Assembly (NCBI RefSeq): GCF_020733635.1
Contig: NZ_JAJFZL010000001.1
Span: 6,448,001-6,512,000, forward strand
Source of the DNA: Nocardia spumae
GTDB lineage: Bacteria; Actinomycetota; Actinomycetes; Mycobacteriales; Mycobacteriaceae
Direction: 5' to 3'
Length of the DNA: 64,000 bases
The notes below the pieces were generated by a model. The model was not told the DNA's origin. It made no database searches and worked only from the letters and a program-made list of their open reading frames with translations. Shown here one piece after another: positions 40,426 through 48,875 of the stretch. Each line of letters opens with the position of its first letter. The stretch's first letter is position 1. A program made the position numbers and the translations under genes.

Positions 40426-41382
40426 TCAGTCCGGGAGGCCGACGTCGTGGGGATCTTGGTCGGCGCGAAGCCCTGCCCAGCTTGGGTGGCGCAGTATGGT
40501 GGTGAATTCCCGGTAGTACACCGTCGCCACCAGGCCAGGTTCCACCCAGTACGCCGGCACCGACCCGAACCGCGGCGGCGCCGCGAACGGGCTTACCTGG
40601 CGGGCGATCTCGTCCAGGCGCGCCTGCAAGACCCGCCGCTGTGCCACCGAGAACCCGGTGCCGACGTTGCCGACGTAGACGAGGTCCCCCGCCGGGGTGT
40701 AGGCGCCGAGGATCAGCGACCCGAACACGCCGCTGCGGGGACGGCTGCCCGGGATCCAGCCCGCGACAACGACGTCCGCCGACCGGCGCAGCGGAGTCTT
40801 GATCCACGATCGCGACCGCTGGCCGGGCCGGTAGATCGAGTCCAGGCGTTTGGACACGATGCCTTCGAGGCCGTGAGAGGCCGCGGTGTCGAGCATCTGC
40901 GCCGGCGCGATGTCAGTCCAGTACGGCGGGATCCGCACCAGGGTGCTGGCCAGATCGAGTTCGGCGAGCAAGTCCCGACGCTGGACGTACGGCAAGGCCA
41001 CGGTGTCGGTGTCGTCGATGGCGAGGACGTCGAAGACGAACAACTGCACCGGAATCGAGGCAACCAATCCCGCCGGCGGTCGCGCGATGTGTATGCGGTG
41101 CTGCAACCGGCGAAACGACGGAATCCCGGTCGGCAACTCCGGGGCGACCACCTCCCCGTCGATCACGAACCGCCGACCCGCAGCGGTATCGGCCAGCGCG
41201 GCGGTCAGCTCGGGAAACGACGCGGTGGCCTCCCGGCCGTTGCGCGAATAGAGCCTGGTCTCACCATTGTCGAGGATGGTTATGGCGCGCATGCCGTCCC
41301 ATTTCATCTCGACCGCCCACAGATCCGAGTTCTCGGGCGGCCGCCCCGCGGTCGCCAGCATCGGCGCCGGCACGCGTCCCAC
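40426..41382 (-). CDS. ATP-dependent DNA ligase (LigC/LigD ligase-domain type)
   Basis: 318 aa, the size of a minimal ATP-dependent ligase. The nucleotidyl transferase motifs are EMKWDGMRA with the AMP-accepting lysine, SRNGRE, FVIDGEVV, GLEGIVSKRLDS and SWIKTPLR. The OB-fold part follows (VVVAGWIPGSRPRSGVFGSLILG, GFSVAQRRVLQARL). It seals nicks or acts in end joining. As element cargo it may help circle closing or repair after transfer. GTG 41382 has a -10-like TACGCT seven bases upstream and may be leaderless. No Ku or polymerase domain gene is next to it. Confidence 0.88.
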   Translation of the reverse strand: MGRVPAPMLATAGRPPENSDLWAVEMKWDGMRAITILDNGETRLYSRNGREATASFPELTAALADTAAGRRFVIDGEVVAPELPTGIPSFRRLQHRIHIARPPAGLVASIPVQLFVFDVLAIDDTDTVALPYVQRRDLLAELDLASTLVRIPPYWTDIAPAQMLDTAASHGLEGIVSKRLDSIYRPGQRSRSWIKTPLRRSADVVVAGWIPGSRPRSGVFGSLILGAYTPAGDLVYVGNVGTGFSVAQRRVLQARLDEIARQVSPFAAPPRFGSVPAYWVEPGLVATVYYREFTTILRHPSWAGLRADQDPHDVGLPD

Positions 41383-41663
41383 ACTTCATAGCGTACTTAC
41401 GGCAATCATCGAGCGACGGGATGGCGGGCCTACCCGTCACAGGCGGTTGACCAGCACTGTTGCCCAGAACGGGGTGCGTTTGCCGCCTCAGGCAACCAGT
41501 TCCGCCTACGCGGCGTCGTACCGGACATGACCACTCCGCAACCACACCCCGACGTCGCCGAACGCTGGACTCAAGCCAGGATGCGCAATCTGCTGGCCCG
41601 TACCTTCGGCCAACCGCAGGTCGCGCGCCGAAACCGGCTGCGCGCACTTCGATGCCAGGGGCT

Positions 41664-41855
41664 TCACTGCCCCGATGCGGTTCCCCCGACGGGGGTGAGT
41701 AGCCGCAACGGCCACCAGTACGGGTACGAACCCGGTACGTCTGCGGTTTCCCCGGTCGGCGCGATGAGCGCCCGCTCGTCGTCTTCGATCTCGACGATCT
41801 CGAAGACGTGATCGCTGTCCGCCGACTTCTTGACCCGAGAACCCACTTCCAGCAC
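41664..41855 (-). CDS. Small hypothetical protein with an SH3-like beta pattern
   Basis: 63 aa from GTG 41855: VGSRVKKSADSDHVFEIVEIEDDERALIAPTG, then a Trp-rich YPYWWPLRLLTP. The alternation of short beta strands and an acidic turn resembles small SH3-like barrels. A -10-like TATTGT lies just upstream (leaderless type). It has typical codon bias. No function can be assigned. It lies between the ligase and the transfer operon. Confidence 0.55.
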   Translation of the reverse strand: MLEVGSRVKKSADSDHVFEIVEIEDDERALIAPTGETADVPGSYPYWWPLRLLTPVGGTASGQ

Positions 41856-41991
41856 ACGTCAACAATACGAGACCAGACCGGGTGGTTTGGCGACAGTGGG
41901 TCGGGGCGGCGCGTCTACGAGGTCGCCGCCGTGGGCCGATGAGATCTGAGCGCACGGTCGCGGTGCGCGTACCGGCGGCTGTGAACACGAA

Positions 41992-42025
41992 GAAGCCCCC
42001 GGCCCGATCACGGGCCGAGGGCTTC
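41992..42025 (-). terminator. Terminator of the leftward transfer operon
   Basis: A 14-bp stem with one mismatch (41992-42005 with 42012-42025) and a 6-base loop, followed on the minus strand by TTCGTGTTC. It lies 18 bases after the last stop codon of the operon at 42043. Confidence 0.75.
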
Positions 42026-42042
42026 GGTGTGGCTGGATTCGG

Positions 42043-42492
42043 TTATGCGGCAGGCGGGATGTAGGCGCCGAGGTCGTAGATGCGGCCGTAGCCGCCGCCC
42101 TCGACCGGACCGACGTACAGCAGGCCCTCCAGTCGGCCGCCGATGGCCAGCCCGCCGGCGCGGGCGCGGCGCACACCGGCGCTGATCGCACGCATCACGT
42201 CGCGGTCCAGGGTGATCACGCGCAACCCGTCGTCCTGGTCGTCGTCGCGGGCGCCGGTCTCGATGATCAACTGCGAATCGATCACGGGGTCGCCGCCGCT
42301 GGAGACGGTGGGTTTGCGGTTGATCCAGTACAGGGGCTGTCCCTCGCTGTTGTGGCGGTGGCGGCGGACGACCGAGACGATCTCGCCGGTCACTCCCTCG
42401 CCGGGCTGCACGTCCTTGCCAAACGGGTTGCGGGCGCCGGCGCCCATCAGCTCGGCATTGATCTGGTCCAGGTCGGTCAGTGCGTTGGTCAT
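42043..42492 (-). CDS. Hypothetical protein, last gene of the transfer operon
   Basis: 149 aa; start ATG 42490-42492 with GGAGGACATC upstream. The sequence GEGVTGEIVSVVRRHRHNSEG, QLIIETGARDDDQDDGLRVITLDRDVMRAISAGVRRA and GGRLEGLLYVGPVEGGGYGRIYDLGAYI suggests an OB-like beta barrel with a basic surface, perhaps a nucleic acid binding protein. I do not recognise a family. It is separated from the DUF2637 gene by 196 bp that include a strong hairpin, so it may be expressed at another level than the rest. Confidence 0.65.
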   Translation of the reverse strand: MTNALTDLDQINAELMGAGARNPFGKDVQPGEGVTGEIVSVVRRHRHNSEGQPLYWINRKPTVSSGGDPVIDSQLIIETGARDDDQDDGLRVITLDRDVMRAISAGVRRARAGGLAIGGRLEGLLYVGPVEGGGYGRIYDLGAYIPPAA

Positions 42493-42643
42493 GATGTCCT
42501 CCAAAGTTGTTCGAGGTGGTGAAGGGAATTGGGGGGCAGGCTGCCTGCCTGCCCGATATGGGCTGTGCCCGTGTGGCGGTAGAGGCTCACGGGTCAAGGG
42601 TGGCCGTCAGGCCATCGCCCTCGGCGACGCTTGCGCCCTGGAC

Positions 42644-42672
42644 GCGGGAGGGACCGCCGCACACCCTCCCGC
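42644..42672 (-). terminator. Hairpin after the DUF2637 gene
   Basis: A perfect 9-bp stem, GCGGGAGGG with CCCTCCCGC, and an 11-base loop, 17 bases past the stop at 42689. It may weaken read-through into the last gene. Confidence 0.6.
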
Positions 42673-42688
42673 ATCACCGGGCGATCGG

Positions 42689-43462
42689 TCAGCGAACCAA
42701 GCTCAGCACCTCCCCGTCATCGTCGGGGGCGTCGGCGGCGGCGATGATCTGCGCGACCCGCGAATGCGACAGCCCCACCGCGGCGCCGATCATTCGGGTC
42801 GATTCCCCCGCAGCGCGGCGGCGCAGGATCTCCGCATCACGTTCGGCGAGCGGGTCGGCGTCCACCGTCTCGGCGAGGGTTGTCTGCCCGCTGTCCAGCG
42901 CTGTCCGGTCGGTGTCCAGTCCTGTCGAATCGCTGTCCAGCCGTGTCGAATCGGCGTAGATCGGTGTCAACTCCGGCTCCGGCTCCGGTTCGGGAGCGCG
43001 GGGAACCTCGATCAGCGCGGTGAGGCCGTGCGTGGCGGCCAAACCGAACAGCGGCGCGGCGCCAGCGACGCAAGCCGCGATCGTCGCGGGCAGCAACCGA
43101 TGCCCGGATTCCGCAGCGTGCAAGCCATTTCCGACCACGCTTATGCCCTCGGCGCAGAACAGTTCGGCCCAGAAGAACCAGCGAGTAGCTTTCGGGATCT
43201 CGATGCTCTGGCGAGTGCGGCGCTGAAGCGAAACCAGCGCCACAGCGGACTGGACAATCGCGCCGTCCACGAAAATCGGCCCGGCCCACGCTAGACGCGG
43301 TGTAATCCCGGCCATCATCGACAACTCCGTCAGCGCGGCGAACGACCAGGCGAACGCACCAGCACCGATCACGATCGTCATCACCAGCGCGGTCAGCTCC
43401 GCGGCATCCAGACGCCCGTTGGACGGACGCTCGACACGGTGGACAGTGGTGGACGAGTTCAT
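42689..43462 (-). CDS. DUF2637 membrane protein (SpdB-like)
   Basis: 257 aa. Four hydrophobic segments in the first 150 residues (TALVMTIVIGAGAFAWSFAAL, AWAGPIFVDGAIVQSAVALVSL, FFWAELFCAEGISVVG, LLPATIAACVAGAAPLFGLAA) are the DUF2637 pattern seen next to transfer genes of Streptomyces and Nocardia elements, where related Spd proteins help intramycelial spread. An acidic repeat follows (four copies of a D[ST]..[TR].L heptad), then a C-terminal HTH-like AERDAEILRRRAAGESTRMIGAAVGLSHSRVAQIIAAA. ATG 43460-43462 overlaps the previous stop (ATGA). Confidence 0.8.
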   Translation of the reverse strand: MNSSTTVHRVERPSNGRLDAAELTALVMTIVIGAGAFAWSFAALTELSMMAGITPRLAWAGPIFVDGAIVQSAVALVSLQRRTRQSIEIPKATRWFFWAELFCAEGISVVGNGLHAAESGHRLLPATIAACVAGAAPLFGLAATHGLTALIEVPRAPEPEPEPELTPIYADSTRLDSDSTGLDTDRTALDSGQTTLAETVDADPLAERDAEILRRRAAGESTRMIGAAVGLSHSRVAQIIAAADAPDDDGEVLSLVR

Positions 43463-43890
43463 CGCTGCATCCCTTCTCGGTCGGCCGACGCGGCCCACGG
43501 GCTCCACGCCGGAGTACGGATCAGGCGCTCCTGCTCGGAGTGCAGGGCGTGTCCGGCCAGCTGATCCAGGGCATCGTCCAGATCGCTGGCCAACTCCCGG
43601 TTACGGTCTTCCAACTGCGCCGCCTGATGCTCAGCGGCATCACGCTCGGCAATCGCGGCGGCCAGCTGCTCCTCCAACTCCGCGGCCCGCTGATTCGCCG
43701 CGATCAGCCGCTCCTCGATCTGGCTGCGACCCGCCCCCTCCGGCGAGGGCTGGACAGCCGCTGCGGCTGCGGGTGTCGCCGGGCATGCCGTCCGGACCAT
43801 CGGCCGCGGGGCCGCTGCCCGGATGGTCGCCTCTCCGAGGTCGTGTGTGGGCTGGGCGGGCATCGTCGCCTCGACGGCGGGGGCGCTCAT
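43459..43890 (-). CDS. Small coiled-coil protein of the transfer operon
   Basis: 143 aa. Residues about 55-125 form a coiled coil (IEERLIAANQRAAELEEQLAAAIAERDAAEHQAAQLEDRNRELASDLDDALDQL). The tail ends ASADREGMQR, a short form of the tail shared by three other proteins of this operon. Start ATG 43888-43890 overlaps the upstream stop and its own stop overlaps the DUF2637 start, so it is embedded in a coupled series. Function unknown; a structural partner of the transfer machinery is possible. Confidence 0.65.
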   Translation of the reverse strand: MSAPAVEATMPAQPTHDLGEATIRAAAPRPMVRTACPATPAAAAAVQPSPEGAGRSQIEERLIAANQRAAELEEQLAAAIAERDAAEHQAAQLEDRNRELASDLDDALDQLAGHALHSEQERLIRTPAWSPWAASADREGMQR

Positions 43891-44537
43891 CGCTCGATTC
43901 CGTCGCGCTCGGAGTTCGCCTGGTGTGCGGCCAGGGCGTTGCCCGGCCGGTGGTTCGCCAGCGGCGACGGGATGGCCGTCTCCGAGTCGGCGCGATCCTG
44001 GACCCGGGTGACGTAGGGGGAGGTCAACAGGCCGTGCTCGTCGCACTCGATGCCGTGGTTGGCGATGTCGCGGGCCTGCTGCTCGCTGCGCAGCTCGATC
44101 GGGGTCAGCCAACCGACGTCCTGATAGAAGGTCAGACGGCGTTGGGCGGCTGCGTAGTCGGAGGACCACCGATCCGTCGCATCCGACAGGTACTCCCACT
44201 CGTCGGCCCACTGCTCCTCGCCATCGAACCACGGTGACGAGTACTCGCGGTAGGCCAGCTCGTCGGCCGAGTCGTAGTCGTCGTTGCCGCGGCACCGCAG
44301 GTTGTAGTACTCGGCGTGCATGAAGTCCGAGCGCATCTGCTGCTCGGTCCAGGTCTCGGTCTCGTGGGCCTGGTCGCTGGTATCGGCGCGGGTAATCTCG
44401 GTCATTGGTTCGGCTCCCTCTCGATCAGTGGTGGTTGTTGTGGTGTCGGGCCGTCGGTGCATGCCGGGCGTAGCCGCGCCCGGCATGTCCACATCCGCGG
44501 CTTCGCGGATGCCGGCGGCGCGTTCGGGGGTGCTCAT
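43887..44537 (-). CDS. Acidic transfer-operon protein with the shared C-terminal tail
   Basis: 216 aa from ATG 44535-44537, which overlaps the upstream stop; an internal ATG at 44405 with GAGGGAGCC upstream is a possible second start. It is rich in Asp, Glu, Tyr and Trp (MHAEYYNLRCRGNDDYDSADEL, EEQWADEWEYLSDATDRWSSDY). The C-terminus reads LANHRPGNALAAHQ, then ANSERDGIER, and matches the tails of the proteins encoded at 44534-46135 and 49645-50058. Function unknown. Confidence 0.62.
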   Translation of the reverse strand: MSTPERAAGIREAADVDMPGAATPGMHRRPDTTTTTTDREGAEPMTEITRADTSDQAHETETWTEQQMRSDFMHAEYYNLRCRGNDDYDSADELAYREYSSPWFDGEEQWADEWEYLSDATDRWSSDYAAAQRRLTFYQDVGWLTPIELRSEQQARDIANHGIECDEHGLLTSPYVTRVQDRADSETAIPSPLANHRPGNALAAHQANSERDGIER

Positions 44538-46135
44538 CGCTCGAATCCGTCTCGCTCGGCTCCGTTGCGCGCCACGGCATCAGCGAGCACGCGGCCGGGT
44601 TGATGGTCGGCCAGCGGGGACCGTGCCGACTCCCGCGTCTCGACCTTGACCTGCGCGGCCTGGCGTTCCGGGCTGCCGTACCGCTCGTGTGCAGGGGTGC
44701 GTTCGGCGAGTTTCTGCACGGCCTCGTCCCGCTCGCCACGCAGCTGGTCACGCTCGGCAGTCAGCTGGGTCAGTTGCCGGGTCAACTCGGAGTTCTGCTC
44801 GTCCAGTCGGCCGTTGTGGCTAATCGACAGATTCAGTCGGGCCTTGAGCGAATCCACGTCCTCGCGCAGCCGATCCCGCTGCGCCCGAACCCGTTCGAAC
44901 TGCTCACCGGCGTGTCCGGCCGTCTGCTCCCGGCGGGCACCGGAATACATGGCGGAGATGGCCGCGTCCCGCGCCGGATCCGAATGGGGACGCGGCTGTG
45001 CCCCCTCCTCGGCCCACATCCGCGCCCATACCGCATCGTCGGCGCGGTCCCGCTCATACTCCCGACGCAGCTGCTCGGCCGTCAGCGGCCGGGAGGACGA
45101 GAATCCGTCCCGGGTTTCGCTATGCCACAACTCGGCGTCGCGGGCGACCTCGACCTGATTGCCCTCGATGGCGTAAAACGGCTTCTCGCGGCCAATCTCG
45201 CGGGCCTTGACCGTCAGCGTCGTGCCCGGCCGCCAATCGGTCTCGGTCACCGCGTCGTGTGTCCACCGCGCGGCCTCGGCTTCGGTCGGGTGATAGGTGT
45301 TCCAGGTCCAGTCCCTCTCCCCCGGCCTGCCGGCCGTGATGGTCACCTGCGCGCGGGAATTCGCTTCAGCGTTGTCGAGTTCCCACCGCACCTGCTCGGG
45401 CGTCAGGCCCGCCGCACGGGCCCGTGCGGTCGCGATCCGCCGCCCTGCCCGCACGTCGCGGCTCTCGCCGTACTCGCGAGCCACCGCCTGGACGTGCCGC
45501 AAGTCCTGCACGGCGACCCCCTGCCGGACCGCTCGCTCCGGATCGACCGTCCGGACAGCGGCTTCCCGCGCTGCCCGCTCGCGGTGGTCGGGTAGCGCCT
45601 GCTCGATCGCCGCTCGGCGCTCGCTCACCCAGCGCTCGGACCGGACCGCGGCCTCCCGCGCCTGCTGCGCGGCGCGGCCGACCGGCGTACGGAACAGCTC
45701 CGGCCCGTAGAACGGCCGGTCCACCTGAGCGAAATCGAACCGGTCCATCGCCTGCACGATCTGACCGCGCTGCTCCAACGACAATCCGGTGCTCGGCAGG
45801 CTCGACTCGATGCTGTACCGCATCGAGTCCAGCCGGGCGTTCTCGTCATCCATAGCCACCCCCGCGGTGCGGCGCATCCGCTGCCGCAACGCGATCGACT
45901 CGCGGCGGTAGTCCTCCACCCGCTTGGCGAACCACGCCTCGGTGACACGCCGCTCCCCGACCCGCGCGCGGATCTGCTCGGCCAGCTCCCGCCGCTCTTC
46001 GCGGGACAACCGCGGCACCCCGGCGTTGCGGCCCTGTTCGCGGCGGCGGTGGATGTAGGTGCGGGCGACGTCGATCACCTGACGGAATATCCGTCCGGTG
46101 TCACGGCCGATCTGGTCAATTTCGTTGTCGGACAT
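44534..46135 (-). CDS. Large coiled-coil protein of the transfer operon with the shared tail
   Basis: 533 aa. The N-terminal 250 residues are helical and very rich in Arg (RREQGRNAGVPRLSREERRELAEQIRARVGERR). A middle part has beta-rich segments (AQVTITAGRPGERDWTWNTYHPTEAEA, FYAIEGNQVEVARDAELWHSE). A coiled coil follows (about 410-490) with LTRQLTQLTAERDQLRGERDEAVQKL. It ends LADHQPGRVLADAVARN and AERDGFER. I find no relaxase HUH or Tyr motif. It may be a DNA-binding accessory or a translocated substrate. ATG 46133-46135 has AAGGGAAG upstream. Confidence 0.6.
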   Translation of the reverse strand: MSDNEIDQIGRDTGRIFRQVIDVARTYIHRRREQGRNAGVPRLSREERRELAEQIRARVGERRVTEAWFAKRVEDYRRESIALRQRMRRTAGVAMDDENARLDSMRYSIESSLPSTGLSLEQRGQIVQAMDRFDFAQVDRPFYGPELFRTPVGRAAQQAREAAVRSERWVSERRAAIEQALPDHRERAAREAAVRTVDPERAVRQGVAVQDLRHVQAVAREYGESRDVRAGRRIATARARAAGLTPEQVRWELDNAEANSRAQVTITAGRPGERDWTWNTYHPTEAEAARWTHDAVTETDWRPGTTLTVKAREIGREKPFYAIEGNQVEVARDAELWHSETRDGFSSSRPLTAEQLRREYERDRADDAVWARMWAEEGAQPRPHSDPARDAAISAMYSGARREQTAGHAGEQFERVRAQRDRLREDVDSLKARLNLSISHNGRLDEQNSELTRQLTQLTAERDQLRGERDEAVQKLAERTPAHERYGSPERQAAQVKVETRESARSPLADHQPGRVLADAVARNGAERDGFER

Positions 46136-46213
46136 GCGCTTCCCTTTCGATTCAGTGGTTATTTCCATGACCGGCCCATGTGGGCCGGACGAGTGGCGGC
46201 GTCATCGTGGCGG

Positions 46214-46726
46214 TCACTGCTCGCCCCCGCCGCTCGCCGTGCGGCGGGCTTCGTAGGCGCCGCGCCGCTCGGACAGCTGCGTCACCCGCTCACGCAGCCG
46301 CCCCCAGTTCTCGGCCGCGGCGCCAGCGAGCATCCGTACCGAGTCGACAGGCCCCGGACGCCCGGCGCAGTGCCACCAGGCGAATGCCGCCAGCGCCAGC
46401 ACGTACAGCGCCAGCGGGCCCGGCAGCGGCAACACCGCGACCGCGGTAGCCGCCGCAGCCGTCGTTGCGACGGCGGGACCCCAGATCCGCAGGTTGTCAC
46501 GGGTTTTCGAGATGCGGGAGACGTGCGGGACGACTGCGCGGCCGACGTTGCCGCCGTCCGGGACGACCGGCACGAGCTGGCTGGCCAGCTGCGCGGCGGC
46601 GCTGCCGGCCATGTCGGCGCTCAGCGCGTCCAGTACCTGCCGTTCACGTTCCTGCTCCGCGGCGCTGCGGGCGCCGCCCAACTCTTCGCCGTGGTCTTCG
46701 GGATCGAACGCATTCGGGGATGACAT
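46214..46726 (-). CDS. Small membrane protein of the transfer operon
   Basis: 170 aa. An acidic N-terminal part (FDPEDHGEELGGARSAAEQERERQVLDALSADMAG) is followed by two hydrophobic segments (AVATTAAAATAVAVLPLPG and ALYVLALAAFAWWHCAG, about residues 84-120), and a basic C-terminus. AAGGAG lies at a good distance before ATG 46726. It sits between the coupling ATPase and the coiled-coil protein; a membrane partner of the transfer channel is a fair guess. No family recognised. Confidence 0.65.
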   Translation of the reverse strand: MSSPNAFDPEDHGEELGGARSAAEQERERQVLDALSADMAGSAAAQLASQLVPVVPDGGNVGRAVVPHVSRISKTRDNLRIWGPAVATTAAAATAVAVLPLPGPLALYVLALAAFAWWHCAGRPGPVDSVRMLAGAAAENWGRLRERVTQLSERRGAYEARRTASGGGEQ

Positions 46727-46754
46727 GTTGTAACTCCTTGCTGTTCAGTGGATT

Positions 46755-48875
46755 TCAGGCCGGACGGCGCTTGGACAGATCGATCACCGAAGCCAGATCG
46801 CCGCTGTCATCGGTGTCAGCCGGGCCGGTGAAGTCGCCCAGTCCCGGCAGCGGGCGGACGCGGGCGAGTTCGGCGTCATCGAGCGGGGACACGCGGCCCC
46901 AGCGGGCGCGCCCGCCGGCCACCTGCACCACGTCGCCCTTTTGCATGGCGCGCAGCCGGTTCGGCGAGATCAGGAACTGGTCACCGGTCTGGACGTTGCC
47001 CTCGTCGCCGCTGGCTGTGCCGCTGATCAACTTGCGGCTCAGCTCGAACTTGGGACGGGTGCCATATACCTTGGCCAGCGTTTCCGGATCGGTGGATCGG
47101 CCCAGAAGGCTGCCGCCCGAAGCAGCCGACACCAGCGCGGTCCGGTTGTCGTCGTCGTGGCCGAGGCCCTGCCAGGACTGCGCGATCCACCACGACCCGA
47201 TCCCGGCCTTCCGCAGCCGTTCGACCCACTTCACCGCGCGGGTCTTGCCATCAGACACCGCCGAGAACTCGTCCACGACCATGAGGGAGGTGCGGCCGTG
47301 CTGCTTGTCGGCCAGCTGCTCGAACATCGTCCCCAGAGCACCGAACTGGGCGCGGGCCCGGTCGGGGGTCTTCACACCCTCCAGCACGATGTAGATCAGA
47401 TCGAAGTCGGTCAGCTCCTTGTCGCCGTCGAACGCCGACCCCAGCGACCGGTACAAGTTGGCGAATTCTGCTCGCGCGCTGTTCATCACCGGCTGCTTGC
47501 CGTCGATCGTGGACGCGATCTCCATGTCCACGCCCATCACGCCCGACCACGGCGTAACCCCGGCCTGACCACCCCAAAGCTTCGACAACTTGTCCACGTC
47601 GAAGCGGGACAGGAATTCCAGCCACGACCGCGGCGGGTTGTGCCCGATCGGCGTGGGTACGCCGTCGATCAGCTCGACCCGGGCCGGGGCGTCCACGATC
47701 AGGTGGATCAGGGTCTCGCGGATCTCGTGGAAATACCGTTCGGTGTCGGTAGTCGGCGTGGTGCCGCCGGAGATCATCGCCGACAGGATCGACCGCAGAT
47801 CATCCACGATGGCCTGCTGCTCTTCCGGTGTCTTCGTCGCGAAGTCGTGGCGCGGCCACATGCTCAGCGACACATCGTCAGGGAAAGTGCCGATCCGTTC
47901 GGGACGAACACCCAAGGCCAGGAACCATTTCCGCATCCGGGCGGCGACCTTGCGCGACTCCGGGCCTCCGTTGCAGTCCACGACGATGGCCAGCGGCCGG
48001 CCGGGCCGGTCGAGCCGCCACCACTGCCGATGCCGCGTCCACGTCGTGATGAACCACGACCACAGCACCCGCAGCATCAGCGTGGTCTTGCCCGAACCGC
48101 TGGACGCGACCGTGGTCATGTGCTCGGCCACGTTGATCCACGGCAGGATCAGCCGCGTCTCAGTACGGCCGGCCAGCGCCCGGATCATGCTCTTGGGCGG
48201 TGCCTGGTCGAACTCCTGCGACAGCCGCCCGATCACCAGCTCCGGGTTCAGTCCCCCGGTCGTGTACGGAAGACGCCGACGCGAAAGCCGAGCCGCCGCA
48301 CGCTGCTCGCGCTGGGCCTGGGCCCACAGTGCCCGCTCGGTGCGTGCCGGATTCTGCAACCCGACAGTGGACAGGCGCACCCGGTAGCTGGTGTGCACCA
48401 CGGTCGCGATCAGCCACGCGGCCGGGATCAGCAGCGGCGCCATACCGGCCATGCCGCCGACGAACTGGCCTGCCAGGAATTGGTGCGCGGCCTGGGTGAA
48501 GTCGCGGGCCGGGGCGAAGATATCCCACGCCCACAGCGCCGCGGCGCCCGGCATTACCAGCACGGATGCGAACATCCAGTTCCGCAACCGGGTGGGTTTC
48601 CAGCCCAGCAGGGTCGCCGGAGCCAGGATCGCGACCATGCCGATCAGGACCGCGACCAGGCACGCCGCACCCAGCAGGGCGCTGTGACCGATGCTGTCCC
48701 AATGCCACGCCGAGAAGTCCGGCAACCAGCCCAGCGGGTCATGTTTGACGCCGATCGGCGGCATTTCCCGCTTGATGTGAATGCCGGGTTGCTCCACCGT
48801 CGTCGATGGCGCTGTCGTGGTGGTAGGCGTGGACGATCGGCAGTCGTCGGGGGTGATGAGCGGTGTGCAGGTCAT
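46755..48875 (-). CDS. Conjugation coupling ATPase (VirD4/FtsK-like)
   Basis: 706 aa. Three membrane segments at about 62-88, 98-118 and 136-160, then a cytosolic P-loop ATPase. Walker A is VASSGSGKTTLML (about 257-266) and Walker B is RTSLMVVDEFSAV. Between them is a long all-alpha part (AIVDDLRSILSAMISGGT, TERYFHEIRETLIHLIVD) as in VirD4/TcpA coupling proteins. It moves DNA or DNA-protein complexes across the membrane. ATG 48873-48875 overlaps the stop of the replication-relaxation gene. In Streptomyces-type elements TraB (FtsK-like) alone transfers double-stranded DNA; which mode applies here is not clear. Confidence 0.83.
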   Translation of the reverse strand: MTCTPLITPDDCRSSTPTTTTAPSTTVEQPGIHIKREMPPIGVKHDPLGWLPDFSAWHWDSIGHSALLGAACLVAVLIGMVAILAPATLLGWKPTRLRNWMFASVLVMPGAAALWAWDIFAPARDFTQAAHQFLAGQFVGGMAGMAPLLIPAAWLIATVVHTSYRVRLSTVGLQNPARTERALWAQAQREQRAAARLSRRRLPYTTGGLNPELVIGRLSQEFDQAPPKSMIRALAGRTETRLILPWINVAEHMTTVASSGSGKTTLMLRVLWSWFITTWTRHRQWWRLDRPGRPLAIVVDCNGGPESRKVAARMRKWFLALGVRPERIGTFPDDVSLSMWPRHDFATKTPEEQQAIVDDLRSILSAMISGGTTPTTDTERYFHEIRETLIHLIVDAPARVELIDGVPTPIGHNPPRSWLEFLSRFDVDKLSKLWGGQAGVTPWSGVMGVDMEIASTIDGKQPVMNSARAEFANLYRSLGSAFDGDKELTDFDLIYIVLEGVKTPDRARAQFGALGTMFEQLADKQHGRTSLMVVDEFSAVSDGKTRAVKWVERLRKAGIGSWWIAQSWQGLGHDDDNRTALVSAASGGSLLGRSTDPETLAKVYGTRPKFELSRKLISGTASGDEGNVQTGDQFLISPNRLRAMQKGDVVQVAGGRARWGRVSPLDDAELARVRPLPGLGDFTGPADTDDSGDLASVIDLSKRRPA

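Noticed and set aside
39276..40807. Open frames of 150-270 codons across the inverted-repeat region
   Set aside because: They run through perfect inverted repeats, have low-complexity products and no start signals; the region looks non-coding.
41527..41811. A 94-codon frame starting MTTPQPHPDVAERW
   Set aside because: The first 50 residues look plausible, but the second half is antisense to the small gene at 41664-41855 and there is no ribosome binding site. It could be a gene remnant.
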